The position numbers and the translations under genes are program-made. Under the pieces are notes generated by a model, which was given only the letters and a program-made list of their open reading frames with translations, ran no database searches and had not been told where the DNA came from. Below, in pieces: positions 6,766 to 16,140 of a stretch of DNA of 64,000 nucleotides. This DNA comes from Brachybacterium avium (GTDB taxonomy: Bacteria > Actinomycetota > Actinomycetes > Actinomycetales > Dermabacteraceae). Positions within the stretch are counted from its first letter, which is position 1. The number at the start of each line of letters is the position of its first letter. The DNA lies in assembly GCF_002216795.1 (NCBI RefSeq), contig NZ_CP022316.1:744001-808000 (forward strand), given 5' to 3'.

Positions 6766-8634
6766 TCAGCGGCCGGCTGAGCCGAGCTGCACCCCGTGCC
6801 CGCACGGGTACAGCGGGTCTGCAGTCCCCCCGGGCACGTCCTCAGGGGCGACCCGCACCGCCGCCATCGATCGCGGCAGCTCGATCGGCAGCCGTCCCCG
6901 CGCCGGGATCACGCCCGTGATCGCATCGATCCAGGCTGCGCCCGAGACGCCGAAGCTGCCGGTGAGCGCGTCGCAGTGCTCGACGATGCCGGTGAGCACC
7001 GCGGCCCGATCCAGGTCCACGTCGAGGATCAGCGGGCAGGCCGCCCGGATCCGGGCCAGCCGGTGCGCGAACCCGGGCGGAAACTCGAGATCCCCCTGAT
7101 GGAACCAGGCCTCGAGGAAGAGGTCGTCGCGCGGCTGGAAGGGCGCGCCGATCCGCAGCAGCGCGACATCGGCCTCCGCCGGGGTCGCGACCTGCTCCCC
7201 CAGCGACGCCACGACCCCATCGGGCAGGCCCTCGGCATAGATCCGCGGGCCGGCACCGTCGCTGAGCAGGGGCAGCACGGCGCCGTCGTCGTGCAGGACG
7301 ACGACGCTGCTCGCCTGGGCCGCGTGGCCCCGGCGGCAGGCCTCCTCGGTGCCCACCAGGGCGTCGGCCGCGGACTCGTCGACATAGGGGTCATCGAACA
7401 GTCCGAGGCGGAACTTCACAAGCAGTAGCCGCCGGGCGGAGGCGGTGACCCGCTGCTCGCTCACCTGCCCCTCGCGAACGAGGTCCAGCAGCAGTTCGGT
7501 GCACTCCTCGCCGCCGAACTGGTCCGCTCCGGCCTCGAGGATGCGCTGCATGCGCTGGGAGGGGGTGAGCTCCTCGACGCCCCAGGCGCGGGCCGGGAGC
7601 ACCTGCTCGCCGACGTGGTTGTCGTTGACCAGCTCCCAGTCGCTGACGATCACTCCGTCGAAGCCGAGCTGCTCCCGGAGCAGGCCGGTGAGGACCTGCC
7701 GGTTGAAGCCGAAGCCGACCTCCTCGATCGCCTCGCCGTCGATCTCGAGCCCGAGGGGGCGGCCGTAGTACGGCATGATCGCGTCGGCCCCCTCCTCGAT
7801 GGCCACCCGGAAGGGCAGGAGGTGGTCCTCGAACCGCCCTCCCGGGTAGATCTGGTCCCGGCCGTACGGGAAATGGGCGTCCTCGCCGTCCTTCTGCGGG
7901 CCGGCGCCCGGGAAGTGCTTGACCGTGGACTGCACCGAGAGCTCATCCTGCTTCCCGCGCAGACCTGCGAGGGCGGCAGTGACCAGGCGGGCCACCAGCT
8001 GCGGGTTCTGGCCGAAGCATTCTCGCTGCCGCGCCCAGCGCGGTTCGGTGGCGAGGTCCGCGACGGGGTGCAGCGCCGCTCGGATGCCGACGGCGGTGTA
8101 CTCGCGGCGCGCCGTCATCGCCCACTCGCGCACCAGCGCGGGATCGGCGAGGGCGCCCAGGCCCAGCGGCTCCGGCCATAGGGAGAAGAACGAGGTCACC
8201 CAGGAGGTGCCGGCGTTCTGCGCTCCGCCGTGCCGGGGATCGGTGGAGATCGTGACCGGGATGCCGTGCGGGGTCCGCTCGGCGAGCTCCTGGAGACGGT
8301 TGTGCCAGCGGGCGGCGGCGCCGGCGCTCTCCAGTCCGTGCACGTTGAAGTGCGTCATGTGCTTGCCCAGCACCACCTCCTCGGTGCCGGACTTGGAGAT
8401 CGCGCCGGGACCGTCCAGCAGCGTGCCGTCCGGCCCGGTCTCGATCACGGTGTGGAACATGAGCCCGACCTGCTCGGCGAGGGAGAGCCTGCCCAGCAGG
8501 TCCTCGGTGCGCTCCTCAGGGCTGCGGCGCGGATCCTCGAAGGGGTCCATCCGTCCGTTGCCGTTCAGGTCCCGGTAGCGGGTGCCGTCGACCGATTCGA
8601 CGAGCCGGGGACGGGAGCGATCAGCCGTGGGCAT
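6766..8634 (-). CDS. Glycoside hydrolase family 3 beta-glycosidase
   Basis: A 622-residue GH3 enzyme without signal peptide, so probably acting in the cytoplasm on imported oligosaccharides. GH3 features visible are VKHFPG at 238-243 and the catalytic nucleophile Asp332 in GVIVSDWEL; the C-terminal alpha/beta sandwich follows from about residue 400. It opens with an EF-hand-like DLNGNGRMDPFED segment at 22-34. It is the last gene of the LacI-ABC-glycosidase operon and its start overlaps the preceding gene by 14 nt. With a PF10091-type glycosidase upstream, beta-1,2-gluco-oligosaccharides are a good substrate guess; beta-xylosidase or general beta-glucosidase activity are alternatives. Confidence 0.85.
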   Translation of the reverse strand: MPTADRSRPRLVESVDGTRYRDLNGNGRMDPFEDPRRSPEERTEDLLGRLSLAEQVGLMFHTVIETGPDGTLLDGPGAISKSGTEEVVLGKHMTHFNVHGLESAGAAARWHNRLQELAERTPHGIPVTISTDPRHGGAQNAGTSWVTSFFSLWPEPLGLGALADPALVREWAMTARREYTAVGIRAALHPVADLATEPRWARQRECFGQNPQLVARLVTAALAGLRGKQDELSVQSTVKHFPGAGPQKDGEDAHFPYGRDQIYPGGRFEDHLLPFRVAIEEGADAIMPYYGRPLGLEIDGEAIEEVGFGFNRQVLTGLLREQLGFDGVIVSDWELVNDNHVGEQVLPARAWGVEELTPSQRMQRILEAGADQFGGEECTELLLDLVREGQVSEQRVTASARRLLLVKFRLGLFDDPYVDESAADALVGTEEACRRGHAAQASSVVVLHDDGAVLPLLSDGAGPRIYAEGLPDGVVASLGEQVATPAEADVALLRIGAPFQPRDDLFLEAWFHQGDLEFPPGFAHRLARIRAACPLILDVDLDRAAVLTGIVEHCDALTGSFGVSGAAWIDAITGVIPARGRLPIELPRSMAAVRVAPEDVPGGTADPLYPCGHGVQLGSAGR

Positions 8635-10171
8635 GGAAGACCTCCTGCTCGATCACCGGGCGCAGCTGCGCGGCCACGTCGTCGGTCGCGAACCATTCGT
8701 GCAGCTGTTCGTCCAGCAGCACATTGCCGAGCGCGCCGAGGATCATCGACTGGTCCAGGGACAGGTGGCGGCGGGCGATGACCCCCGAGCCCACGGCCAC
8801 CGCGTCGTGGAAGCCGCCGGGGCCGTAGGCGCCCAGCTCGGTCTCGATCCGGCAGAGGTTCTCGATCGAGGAATCGCGCTCGTACTGCAGCGCGAGTGCC
8901 CCGGCGTGCGGGGTGACCACTCCGTCCAGCCCCTGCGGGTAGGTCTCTCCTTGATGCCAGTCAGTGCCTGCCGCGTCGGAGAAGTAGCCGGTGGGGTTCA
9001 GACCGAGGGCATCGACCCCGTACTCGCGATACTCGGCGTGCGGGTCGGAGCAGGGCGAGAAGCCCCAGTACCCGTACCCGGCCTCGTCCAGCCCGTGCTC
9101 GCGCTGGGCCCGCACGTGCAGGGGATGGTTCCTCCCCCAACTGTTCGGCCCCCAGGCCGCCTCGGGCACGAACAGATCCGGCATCAGTTCCTCGAACATG
9201 GAGCCGCCCCAGCCGGGCACGATCTCCATCCCGCGATAGGTGTGCGCACCCTCGAAGACGCGCACCCCCTCGTACTGCGTCCAGTCCCCGACCGGCGCCA
9301 TCTCGGGCCAGGTCCACTCCGGCGGGAAGGTGCGGTAGGTCGTGAAGTAGGCGCCCGCAGGGATCTGGCCGGTCATGATCCCCAGGTAGGTGACCATGCG
9401 GGCCTCGGAGACGGCGGTGTCGTAGTGGTGCTCGCTGTGGTACCAGACATCGGCGCCGGGGATGTCGTTGAACAGGGGTAGCAGCTCGACCCCGTCGCGG
9501 CCCGGGTCCTCCACCCAGAAGCCGCCGATGGTCTGTCCCGGCTGGGCATCGACCTCCCGGTCGAAGAACACGTCCCAGCGCATCGCGTCGAAGAGCCGGC
9601 GGGCGCGGCGGCGATTGGAGGGATCCGCCTGCGCCACGACGTGCAGTGCGGCGCCGAGCCAGCCCATGTCGACGCTCGAGACGAAGGGGACCACCGGATC
9701 ACCAGTGCCGGGCCAGGAGCGCAGCACCGAGCCGTCTTTCTCGTCATACCAGTTGAAGAACATGCCCGAGGGCTCGTGATGCTCCATCTGCTCCAGGGAG
9801 TCCAGGGTGCGGGAGATGCGGTTGCGGGCATGCCCGGGGGTGAGCAACCCCAGCTCGCGGGCGATCAGGACGGACCACAGGGAGCCGCCGATGTTGGTCG
9901 GCGAGGTGTGGCGGGAGTGCCCGGTGAGGTCGGCGCCGATGTTGTCGGAGATCAGCCCGGTTCCCGCGACGGTCATCGCGTCCAGGCTGTGCCAGGTATC
10001 CGCGGCCCAGCGGCGCAGCAGCGCCTCCTCGCCTCGGCCCGCGGGCCGAGAAGGTCCGGAGGGGCCGGCCGACGGCGCGAGACGGCCCGACGGCGCGGCC
10101 GCGGTGCTGGCGAGCGCGCCAGCGCCGAGCAGGGGGACGGTGAGCAGGGTGCGTCGGTCGAAGGTGTTCAC
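8621..10171 (-). CDS. Tat-exported PF10091 (glucoamylase-domain, GH144-like) glycosidase
   Basis: A 516-residue (alpha/alpha)6-type glycosidase. It starts at a GTG behind a perfect GAGGAGG and carries a twin-arginine signal (FDRRTLLTVPLLGAGALAS), so it is exported folded. The C-terminal half has the PF10091 hallmarks: GYGYWGFSPCSDP, VVTPHAGALAL, a Glu-rich ENLCRIE helix, YGPGGFHDAV and LSLDQSMILGALGN. Characterised members of this architecture include GH144 endo-beta-1,2-glucanases, so a secreted or surface endo-beta-1,2-glucanase is the leading hypothesis; other beta-glucanase specificities are known for related folds. The next gene in the operon is a cytoplasmic GH3 enzyme. Confidence 0.78.
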   Translation of the reverse strand: MNTFDRRTLLTVPLLGAGALASTAAAPSGRLAPSAGPSGPSRPAGRGEEALLRRWAADTWHSLDAMTVAGTGLISDNIGADLTGHSRHTSPTNIGGSLWSVLIARELGLLTPGHARNRISRTLDSLEQMEHHEPSGMFFNWYDEKDGSVLRSWPGTGDPVVPFVSSVDMGWLGAALHVVAQADPSNRRRARRLFDAMRWDVFFDREVDAQPGQTIGGFWVEDPGRDGVELLPLFNDIPGADVWYHSEHHYDTAVSEARMVTYLGIMTGQIPAGAYFTTYRTFPPEWTWPEMAPVGDWTQYEGVRVFEGAHTYRGMEIVPGWGGSMFEELMPDLFVPEAAWGPNSWGRNHPLHVRAQREHGLDEAGYGYWGFSPCSDPHAEYREYGVDALGLNPTGYFSDAAGTDWHQGETYPQGLDGVVTPHAGALALQYERDSSIENLCRIETELGAYGPGGFHDAVAVGSGVIARRHLSLDQSMILGALGNVLLDEQLHEWFATDDVAAQLRPVIEQEVFHAHG

Positions 10172-10196
10172 GAGGCCTCCTCGAGGCGGTCGGGGG

Positions 10197-11018
10197 TCAC
10201 TTGATGCCGCTGGTGGCGATGCCCTGGATGAAGTAGCGCTGGAAGAACAGGAAGACGACGAGGATCGGCAGGACGACGAGCGTGGCCCCGGCCAGGAGCA
10301 GCCCGTAGTCCGTCTGGTTCTGACCGGTCGAGATCAGGGCGAGAGCGACCGGCAGGGTGTAGGTCGACTCGCTGGAGGAGACGACCAGCGGCCACAGGAA
10401 GTTGTTCCAGGAGCCGAGGAAGGTGAGGATGCCGAGGGTGGCGAAGGCAGGCCCCGCCAGCGGCAGGTAGATCCGGAAGAAGATCGCGATCTCGCCGACC
10501 CCGTCGATCCGCCCGGCCTCCAGCAGCTCCCGCGGCAGTCCCAGGAAGAACTGCCGCATGAGGAAGACGCTGAAGGGCTGGACCAGGAACGGCAGGATCA
10601 GTGCGGGGATGGTGTTGGCCAGGCCCAGGTTCACGATCAGGACGTACTGCGGGATGAACGTGACCAGGCCCGGGATCATCAGACAGCCCAGCACCAGGAG
10701 GAACAGCACGCGCTGGAAGGGGAAGCGCAGGTGCGCGAGCGCGTAGCCGAACATCGAGGAGAAGAAGAGGTTCCCGGCCGTGACCGCGATCGCGACCACG
10801 GCGGAGTTCTGGAAGTAGCGGCCGAAGGGCCGCTCGAAGAGGCGGCGGAAGTTGTCCCAGGTGGGGTCCTCGGGGAGCCAGGTCGGGGGCACTCGCAGCA
10901 GCTCGCCCTGGGTCTTCACGCTGCCCAGCAGCATCCACACGAAGGGGGTGATCACCAGCAGCAGGAACGCGGTCAGCACGATGTAGGTCAGGACGGGTCG
11001 GCGACGGTCGATCATCAC
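10197..11018 (-). CDS. ABC sugar transporter permease, MalG type
   Basis: A 273-residue permease with six membrane helices and the EAA loop (ELLEAGRIDGVGEIAIFFRI...LPLAGPAF) that contacts the ATPase. It belongs to the carbohydrate-uptake-1 family. The start is GTG at 11018, overlapping the stop of the partner permease (GTGA), or the ATG three bases in. The operon encodes no ATPase, so, as in many actinobacteria, a shared MsiK-type ATPase elsewhere probably energises it. Confidence 0.9.
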   Translation of the reverse strand: MMIDRRRPVLTYIVLTAFLLLVITPFVWMLLGSVKTQGELLRVPPTWLPEDPTWDNFRRLFERPFGRYFQNSAVVAIAVTAGNLFFSSMFGYALAHLRFPFQRVLFLLVLGCLMIPGLVTFIPQYVLIVNLGLANTIPALILPFLVQPFSVFLMRQFFLGLPRELLEAGRIDGVGEIAIFFRIYLPLAGPAFATLGILTFLGSWNNFLWPLVVSSSESTYTLPVALALISTGQNQTDYGLLLAGATLVVLPILVVFLFFQRYFIQGIATSGIK

Positions 11019-11971
11019 TTCTCCCTCATCAGACGGAACTGCGCGAGGGTGACGATGCCGATGACGATGAACGTCAGATAGGCCATCGCGCCGGCGACCC
11101 CGTAGTTGCCGAAGCCGAACTGGTTGTACGTGTACATGGAGGCGGAGATCGTGGCGTTCAGCGGCCCGCCCTGGGTCATCACGAAGGGCTCCTCGAAGAA
11201 CTGCAGGTAGCCGATCGAGGTGGTGACCATGACGAACAGCATCGTCGGCCGGATCGCGGGCAGGGTGACGTGCCAGAAGCGCTGCCAGGTGGAGGCCCCG
11301 TCGAGCGCGGCGGCCTCGTGCAGCCCGCGGTCCACGGCCTGCAGACCGGCCAGGAAGATCACCATCGAGGTGCCGAAGTTGCGCCAGACCGCCATCACGA
11401 TCAGCGACAGCAGCGCGGTGCGCTCATCGCCCAGCCAGTTCGGACCGTCGATCCCGACCCAGCCGAGCACGGTGTTCACCAGCCCGTTATCGGGTCGCAG
11501 CAGGAACCGCCAGACCACCGCGACCGCCACGATCGAGGTGACCACGGGGGTGTAGAAGCCCATGCGGAACAGACCGCGCAGGCGGTTCACGCCCTGATTC
11601 AGGGCGAGCGCGGCGGCGAGCCCGGCGATGATGGTCAGCGGCACGCCGATCAGCACGAACCCGCCGGTGTTCAGCGCGGCCCGGCGGAAGACCGGGTCCT
11701 CGAAGGCGGTGAGGTAGTTCTCCAGGCCCACGAAGTTCACCGAGAACGGCGAGCGGATGTCGCTGATGCGCATATCGGTGAAGGACATGAACATCGACTG
11801 CAGCACGGGCCAGGCGATGAACACCGTGAACAGCACGACGAAGGGCAGCGAGAGCAGGATCCCGGCGCGTGCCTCCGCCGCAGCGCGCCGGCCCCTCCGG
11901 CGACGGCCGGAACCCGCGCTGTGGCCCGGGGAGGGCCCGGTATCGGAGGCGGTCAGCGGTGCGGCACTCAT
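11015..11971 (-). CDS. ABC sugar transporter permease, MalF type
   Basis: A 318-residue membrane protein: a basic cytoplasmic N-terminus ([17 protein letters not shown]), then six helices and the EAA motif (GLHEAAALDGASTWQRFWHV). It forms the heterodimeric channel with the downstream permease. ATG at 11971 comes one base after the stop of the binding-protein gene (TGAGATG), so translation is coupled. Reading the frame further upstream only gives low-quality Arg/Ser/Pro sequence, which supports this start. Confidence 0.9.
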   Translation of the reverse strand: MSAAPLTASDTGPSPGHSAGSGRRRRGRRAAAEARAGILLSLPFVVLFTVFIAWPVLQSMFMSFTDMRISDIRSPFSVNFVGLENYLTAFEDPVFRRAALNTGGFVLIGVPLTIIAGLAAALALNQGVNRLRGLFRMGFYTPVVTSIVAVAVVWRFLLRPDNGLVNTVLGWVGIDGPNWLGDERTALLSLIVMAVWRNFGTSMVIFLAGLQAVDRGLHEAAALDGASTWQRFWHVTLPAIRPTMLFVMVTTSIGYLQFFEEPFVMTQGGPLNATISASMYTYNQFGFGNYGVAGAMAYLTFIVIGIVTLAQFRLMREK

Positions 11972-11972
11972 C

Positions 11973-13265
11973 TCAGGCCCCGGTCCCGATGCCCTGTGCC
12001 TCGGACTGGACGGCCTCCAGCGCGTCGGCGGGGGCGAGGTCCTGCTTGCACACCTGCTCGATCTGAGCATCGAACTTCGCGGCGACCTGCTCCCAGGTGG
12101 CGATGGTGGGCGGGGCGAAGGCGGACTGCAGCTGGGTGTGGAAGGCCTCGAACTTCTCGTTCGAGGCGACCGAGTCGTCCTCCCAGGCGGCCTGCAGGCT
12201 GGGCATCGCGGAGACGATCGAGAACCATTCCACCTGCACCTCGGGACGCGAGAGATACTCGACGAGCTTCCAGGCACCATCACGGTTCTGGCTGCCCTGG
12301 AAGACGCCGATGTTCGCCCCGCCCAGGAAGCTCGTGCTGGTCTCCTTCTCGGGCATGACGAACACGCCGTACTTCTCGGCGAAGCCCTCACCGCCCACGC
12401 CCTCGACGGCGGCCATCATCCACGGCCCGGAGATGAACATCGGGACCGCGCCGGAGACGAAGTCCTGCTCGGTGGTGCCCTCAGCGGGGGCAGGGTCTGC
12501 GATCCCGTCGGTGAAGTAGGACTGGTAGTAGGCCAGCGCCTCCTCGTTCTCGGAGGAGACGAAGGTGAACTCCGAGCTGTCCTCGGAGACGACATCCCCG
12601 CCGTTGGACCAGCAGAACGGGAGCACGGTCTGCCAGGACCCGTTCCCACCGGGCTGCAGGGCGATGCCCCACTGCCCGTCCGGCCCGCCCTGCATGGTGC
12701 GTGCCATCTCGAGCAGCCCCTCCCAGTCGGTGGGCGGTTCGGTGATGCCGAGGGACTCGGCGATGTCTTTGCGGTAGAACACGAGCCGGGTCTCGACGTA
12801 CCACGGGACCCCGTGGACGGTGTCATCCACGGTCACGGACTCGAGCGCGCCGGGGAAGTAGTCGTCGGTGGCGATCGAGTCCGGAGTGGGCTCCAGGGCG
12901 CCCAGGCTCACGAACTCGGCCATCCAGGTCGAGCCGACCTGGGCGACGTCGGGTGCGGTGCCGGCGGCGATCGCCGAGGTGAACTTGTCGTGGGCGCTGT
13001 CCCAGGGCAGCGGGGTGACCTCGACGGTGACGTCGGGGTTGTCCTCCTCGAAGCCCTTCAGCAGCTCCGGCAGCGCCTCGCCCTCGGCGCCCATCGCCCA
13101 GAGGGTCAGGGAACCGGTGGCCGGGCCCTCGTCGATCGGCTCGGCGGGAGCGGCGGCACCGCCCTCCTCCTCGTCGGGGCGGCCGCAGCCGGCCAGGACG
13201 CCGAGCGCGGCGGCGGCGCCGAGTCCGGTGACAGTGCGGCGGGTGGGTCGCGGGGTGATGTTCAT
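11973..13265 (-). CDS. ABC sugar-binding lipoprotein
   Basis: A 430-residue family-1 extracellular solute-binding protein. The signal peptide ends in the lipobox GVLAGC with the lipidated Cys27, after an Arg-Arg containing N-region. The mature part has the sugar-binding fold signatures TLWAMGAEGE..., DVAQVGSTWMAEF, YYQSYFTDG and MFISGPWMMAAV. Its ATG overlaps the LacI stop (ATGA) behind an AAGGAG. It delivers the operon's substrate to the two permeases; given the linked glycosidases this is probably a beta-gluco-oligosaccharide. Confidence 0.9.
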   Translation of the reverse strand: MNITPRPTRRTVTGLGAAAALGVLAGCGRPDEEEGGAAAPAEPIDEGPATGSLTLWAMGAEGEALPELLKGFEEDNPDVTVEVTPLPWDSAHDKFTSAIAAGTAPDVAQVGSTWMAEFVSLGALEPTPDSIATDDYFPGALESVTVDDTVHGVPWYVETRLVFYRKDIAESLGITEPPTDWEGLLEMARTMQGGPDGQWGIALQPGGNGSWQTVLPFCWSNGGDVVSEDSSEFTFVSSENEEALAYYQSYFTDGIADPAPAEGTTEQDFVSGAVPMFISGPWMMAAVEGVGGEGFAEKYGVFVMPEKETSTSFLGGANIGVFQGSQNRDGAWKLVEYLSRPEVQVEWFSIVSAMPSLQAAWEDDSVASNEKFEAFHTQLQSAFAPPTIATWEQVAAKFDAQIEQVCKQDLAPADALEAVQSEAQGIGTGA

Positions 13266-14338
13266 GATGACTCCTTGGGTGAGGGTGCGGAAGCGGGGAC
13301 GGGCGGAGAGGGTAGGGCCGGCACGGGAGGGCATCCGCAGGAGGCACGCAGCACGAGGGCGGAGTCGACCGTGACGGGATCCTGGACCGGGTCGCCGTCG
13401 ATCCGCGCGGCGAGCCGGTGGGCGGCGAGGCGGCCGAGCGCGGAGACGTCCTGCCGCACCGTGGTCAGGCTCGGGGCGAGATAGCGGGCGGTGCGGGTGT
13501 CGTCCCATCCGGTGACCGCGAGGTCGTCCGGCACGCGCACCCCGGCGGCGCTGAGCCGCGCGATGATCGCGATCGCGAGCTCGTCGTTGCCGCACACCAG
13601 GGCATCGAGCTCGTGGAGCTCTCCGTCCGCCAGGAGCTGCTCGGCGACAGCGAACCCGGCATCCTCGACCGGATCTACGCTCAGGTGCAGTGCGGGACCG
13701 AGGCCGGCCTCCTCGAGGGCGTCGAGGTAACCGCGGTGGCGACGGCCGATGTCGGATCCGCCCTCGGCGAGGCCGACGAATCCGATGCGGCGGCGGCCGT
13801 GGGCGAGGAGGTGCTCGGTCAACTGGCGGGCGGTCGCCCGGTTCTCCGCGAAGAAGGCATCGGCGTCGAAGACGCGTCGGCGGGCGACCGTGACCGTCGG
13901 GCGGGCCGCCGCGACCTGGCCCACCGTGTCGTCGTCGGCGCCGCTGCGGGCCATGAACGCGACGCCGTCGACCCGACCCAGCAGCTCCTGCACGGACGCC
14001 CCCCGGCGATCGTTCGGCGCGACCAGGGTGAGCACGACCGAGAGGCCGAGCTGCGAGGCCGCGAGCTCGAAGCCGACCAGCAGCTCGGCGTAGTAGGGGC
14101 CGGCGATGTGCGGCAGGACCACGCCGAGCGCCTTGCTGCGACGGACGGCCAGGGCGCGGGCGGCTGCGGCCGGGACGTAGCGGAGCTCCTGTGCTGCGGC
14201 GAGCACGGCTTCCCGGGTGTGGGGCGCGACGCTGCCGTTGCCCGCGAAGGTCCGGCTGACGGTGGCGATGGAGACGCCGGCGCGGGCGGCGACCTCGTAG
14301 ATGGTGGCGCTGGGCGCGGGGTTGACGTTCGAGGTCAT
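13262..14338 (-). CDS. LacI-family transcriptional regulator of the glycan operon
   Basis: A 358-residue LacI regulator. Residues about 9-60 form the helix-turn-helix and hinge (TIYEVAARAGVSIATVSRTF, then NGSVAPHTREAVLAAAQEL), followed by the periplasmic-binding-protein-like effector domain ending in DDLAVTGWDDTRTARYLAPS and TTVRQDVSALG. Start taken as ATG 14338 because the helix-turn-helix begins a few residues on and GGAGGA lies upstream; an in-frame ATG at 14383 would add 15 low-complexity residues. It is the first gene of the operon it probably controls; two operator-like palindromes lie about 60-100 bp upstream. Likely released by an oligosaccharide inducer. Confidence 0.9.
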   Translation of the reverse strand: MTSNVNPAPSATIYEVAARAGVSIATVSRTFAGNGSVAPHTREAVLAAAQELRYVPAAAARALAVRRSKALGVVLPHIAGPYYAELLVGFELAASQLGLSVVLTLVAPNDRRGASVQELLGRVDGVAFMARSGADDDTVGQVAAARPTVTVARRRVFDADAFFAENRATARQLTEHLLAHGRRRIGFVGLAEGGSDIGRRHRGYLDALEEAGLGPALHLSVDPVEDAGFAVAEQLLADGELHELDALVCGNDELAIAIIARLSAAGVRVPDDLAVTGWDDTRTARYLAPSLTTVRQDVSALGRLAAHRLAARIDGDPVQDPVTVDSALVLRASCGCPPVPALPSPPVPASAPSPKESS

Positions 14339-14396
14339 GGACCGTCCTCCTCGTCCTCGAGCTGCGGTCTTGGGTGCCCGCATCCCGCGAGAGGGA

Positions 14397-14437
14397 TGGA
14401 AGCGCTTACAGTGACGGCGTCATCGTAAGCGCTTCCA
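14397..14437. promoter_or_regulatory. Paired LacI-type operators
   Basis: TGGAAGCGCTTAC (14397-14409) and its exact inverse GTAAGCGCTTCCA (14425-14437) lie upstream of the LacI gene. Each contains the 8-bp palindrome AAGCGCTT typical of LacI/GalR operators, and together they form a 41-bp dyad with half-site centres 27 bp apart. This spacing would allow two dimers or one tetramer to bind. The only nearby LacI gene is the adjacent one, so autoregulation plus control of the whole operon is inferred. Confidence 0.75.
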
Positions 14438-14626
14438 TTCATGTGGCGCAAGTCTCGTCGGACGACTGATGCCGCCCCGAAGTCCTCTGTGACGGTTCGC
14501 CGTGCGCGGCGATCAGGCCCCGACGGACATCACTCCCGCATGGCAGTCGACCCCCGCCACAGGACGGGGCCTTCTGCCTGCACAGCCGAGGGGGCAGCCG
14601 TCACGCCGGAGGGGTGTGCTCCCCGG

Positions 14627-15964
14627 TCAGCGCTCGAAGCGCAGGTCGATCGCGGCGCCGTGGGCGGGCAGCCCCTCGGCGGCGGCGAGCGTGGTCGCCG
14701 CCGTGCGGGCCCCGGCGAGCGCGTCCCGGTCGTAGTGGACGACATGGATGCCGCGCAGGAAGGTCTGCACGCCCAGGCCGCCGGTGAAGCGCGAGGTGCC
14801 GCCGGTGGGCAGGACGTGGTTGGAGCCGGCGGCGTAGTCGCCGAGGCTCACCGGGCTGTGGGGACCGACGAAGACTGCGCCGGCATTGGTAACGCGCGCG
14901 GCGACCTCGGCGGCGTCGGCGGTCTGGATCTCGAGGTGCTCGGCGCCATAGGCATCGACGACCGCGAGCCCCTGGTCGAGATCCGTGACCAGCACGATGC
15001 CGCTCTGCTGACCGCGCAGCGCCTGCTCGATGCGTTCGCGATGCAGGGCTTGCGGCACCTGCACCGCGAGCTCGGCCTCGACCGCTGCGGCGAGTTCCGG
15101 GGACTCGGTGACCAGCACGCTCGCGGCCAGCGGATCGTGCTCGGCCTGGGAGATCAGGTCTGCGGCGACGTAGGCGGGGTCGGCGGCGCCGTCGGCGAGG
15201 ATCGCGATCTCGGTGGGCCCGGCCTCGGCGTCGATCCCCACCGTGCCGCGCACCAGGCGCTTGGCGGCGGCGACATAGACGTTGCCCGGCCCGGTGACCA
15301 GGTCCACGCTCTCCAGTGCCGCACCGTCGCCGAGGTCATCGGCGCCGTGGGCCAGCAGCGCGATCGCCTGCGCACCGCCGGCGGCGATCACCTCGGTGAC
15401 CCCGAGCAGCGCACAGGCCGCCATGATCGTGGGGTGCGGCAGCCCGCCGAACTCCTTCTGCGGCGGGGAGGCGAGGACGATCTGCTGGACGCCGGCGACC
15501 TGGGCGGGGACTACGTTCATCACCACGGAGCTGGGCAGCACGGCGCGGCCGCCGGGGACGTAGAGCCCCACCCGGGCCACGGGCACCCAGCGCTGGGTGA
15601 CGGTGCCGCCGGGCACCACCTCGACGCTCTGGGCGGGGCGGGCCTGGGCGGTATCGACCCGGCGCACCCGCTCGGCCGACTCCTCGAGCGCGGAACGGAT
15701 CGCGGGATCGAGCTCCTCGAGCGCACGCTGCAGCTCGGCCTGCGGGACCCGCAGATGCTCGGGCCGGATCCCGTCGAAGCGCTCGGAGGCCTCGAGCACG
15801 GCCTCCGCGCCGCGGGCGGCGACGTCCTCGACCACGGGCCTCACGGCGGTGGCCGCGGCCTCGACGTCCAGCTCGGCGCGCGGCAGCGCAGCCGTGAGCT
15901 CGGCGGGGGTGAGGGTCCGCGTGCGCAGATCGGTCACGGCGAGGAAGGGGGCGGAAGCAGGCAT
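14627..15964 (-). CDS. hisD: Histidinol dehydrogenase
   Basis: Zinc enzyme oxidising histidinol to histidine in two NAD-dependent steps. The 445-residue protein has the family motifs [72 protein letters not shown] and [23 protein letters not shown] lies six bases before the ATG and no ribosome site is visible, so the transcript is probably leaderless. In most relatives hisD directly precedes hisC; here more than 10 kb of unrelated genes, on both strands, separates them, so the downstream his genes must have a promoter of their own. Confidence 0.96.
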   Translation of the reverse strand: MPASAPFLAVTDLRTRTLTPAELTAALPRAELDVEAAATAVRPVVEDVAARGAEAVLEASERFDGIRPEHLRVPQAELQRALEELDPAIRSALEESAERVRRVDTAQARPAQSVEVVPGGTVTQRWVPVARVGLYVPGGRAVLPSSVVMNVVPAQVAGVQQIVLASPPQKEFGGLPHPTIMAACALLGVTEVIAAGGAQAIALLAHGADDLGDGAALESVDLVTGPGNVYVAAAKRLVRGTVGIDAEAGPTEIAILADGAADPAYVAADLISQAEHDPLAASVLVTESPELAAAVEAELAVQVPQALHRERIEQALRGQQSGIVLVTDLDQGLAVVDAYGAEHLEIQTADAAEVAARVTNAGAVFVGPHSPVSLGDYAAGSNHVLPTGGTSRFTGGLGVQTFLRGIHVVHYDRDALAGARTAATTLAAAEGLPAHGAAIDLRFER

Positions 15965-15970
15965 GGGGGC

Positions 15971-15976
15971 AGTCTA
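15971..15976 (-). promoter_or_regulatory. -10 box for a leaderless hisD transcript
   Basis: TAGACT on the minus strand ends six bases before the hisD ATG. With transcription starting about 6-7 bases after a -10 box, the mRNA would begin at or next to the start codon. No clear -35 is visible. Confidence 0.5.
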
Positions 15977-16140
15977 GGAGCGCCTCGTCCCGGAGGTGCG
16001 CCGTGCCCACGCCGTGGAAGGGCCTGCGGGCAGGTTCGCGACGGCGCGTCGCCTGCTCCGGTACGTTCATCCCGGGGGTCGCGAGCGGCATCACCGCTCT
16101 CGGCACCGGGGGAAGGATCGCGAGCAGACCAGGGGACGAG

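Noticed and set aside
14514-14573. Terminator formed by AGGCCCCG and CGGGGCCTT between lacI and hisD
   Set aside because: The arms are 42 nt apart with no support between them, so a stable hairpin is doubtful.
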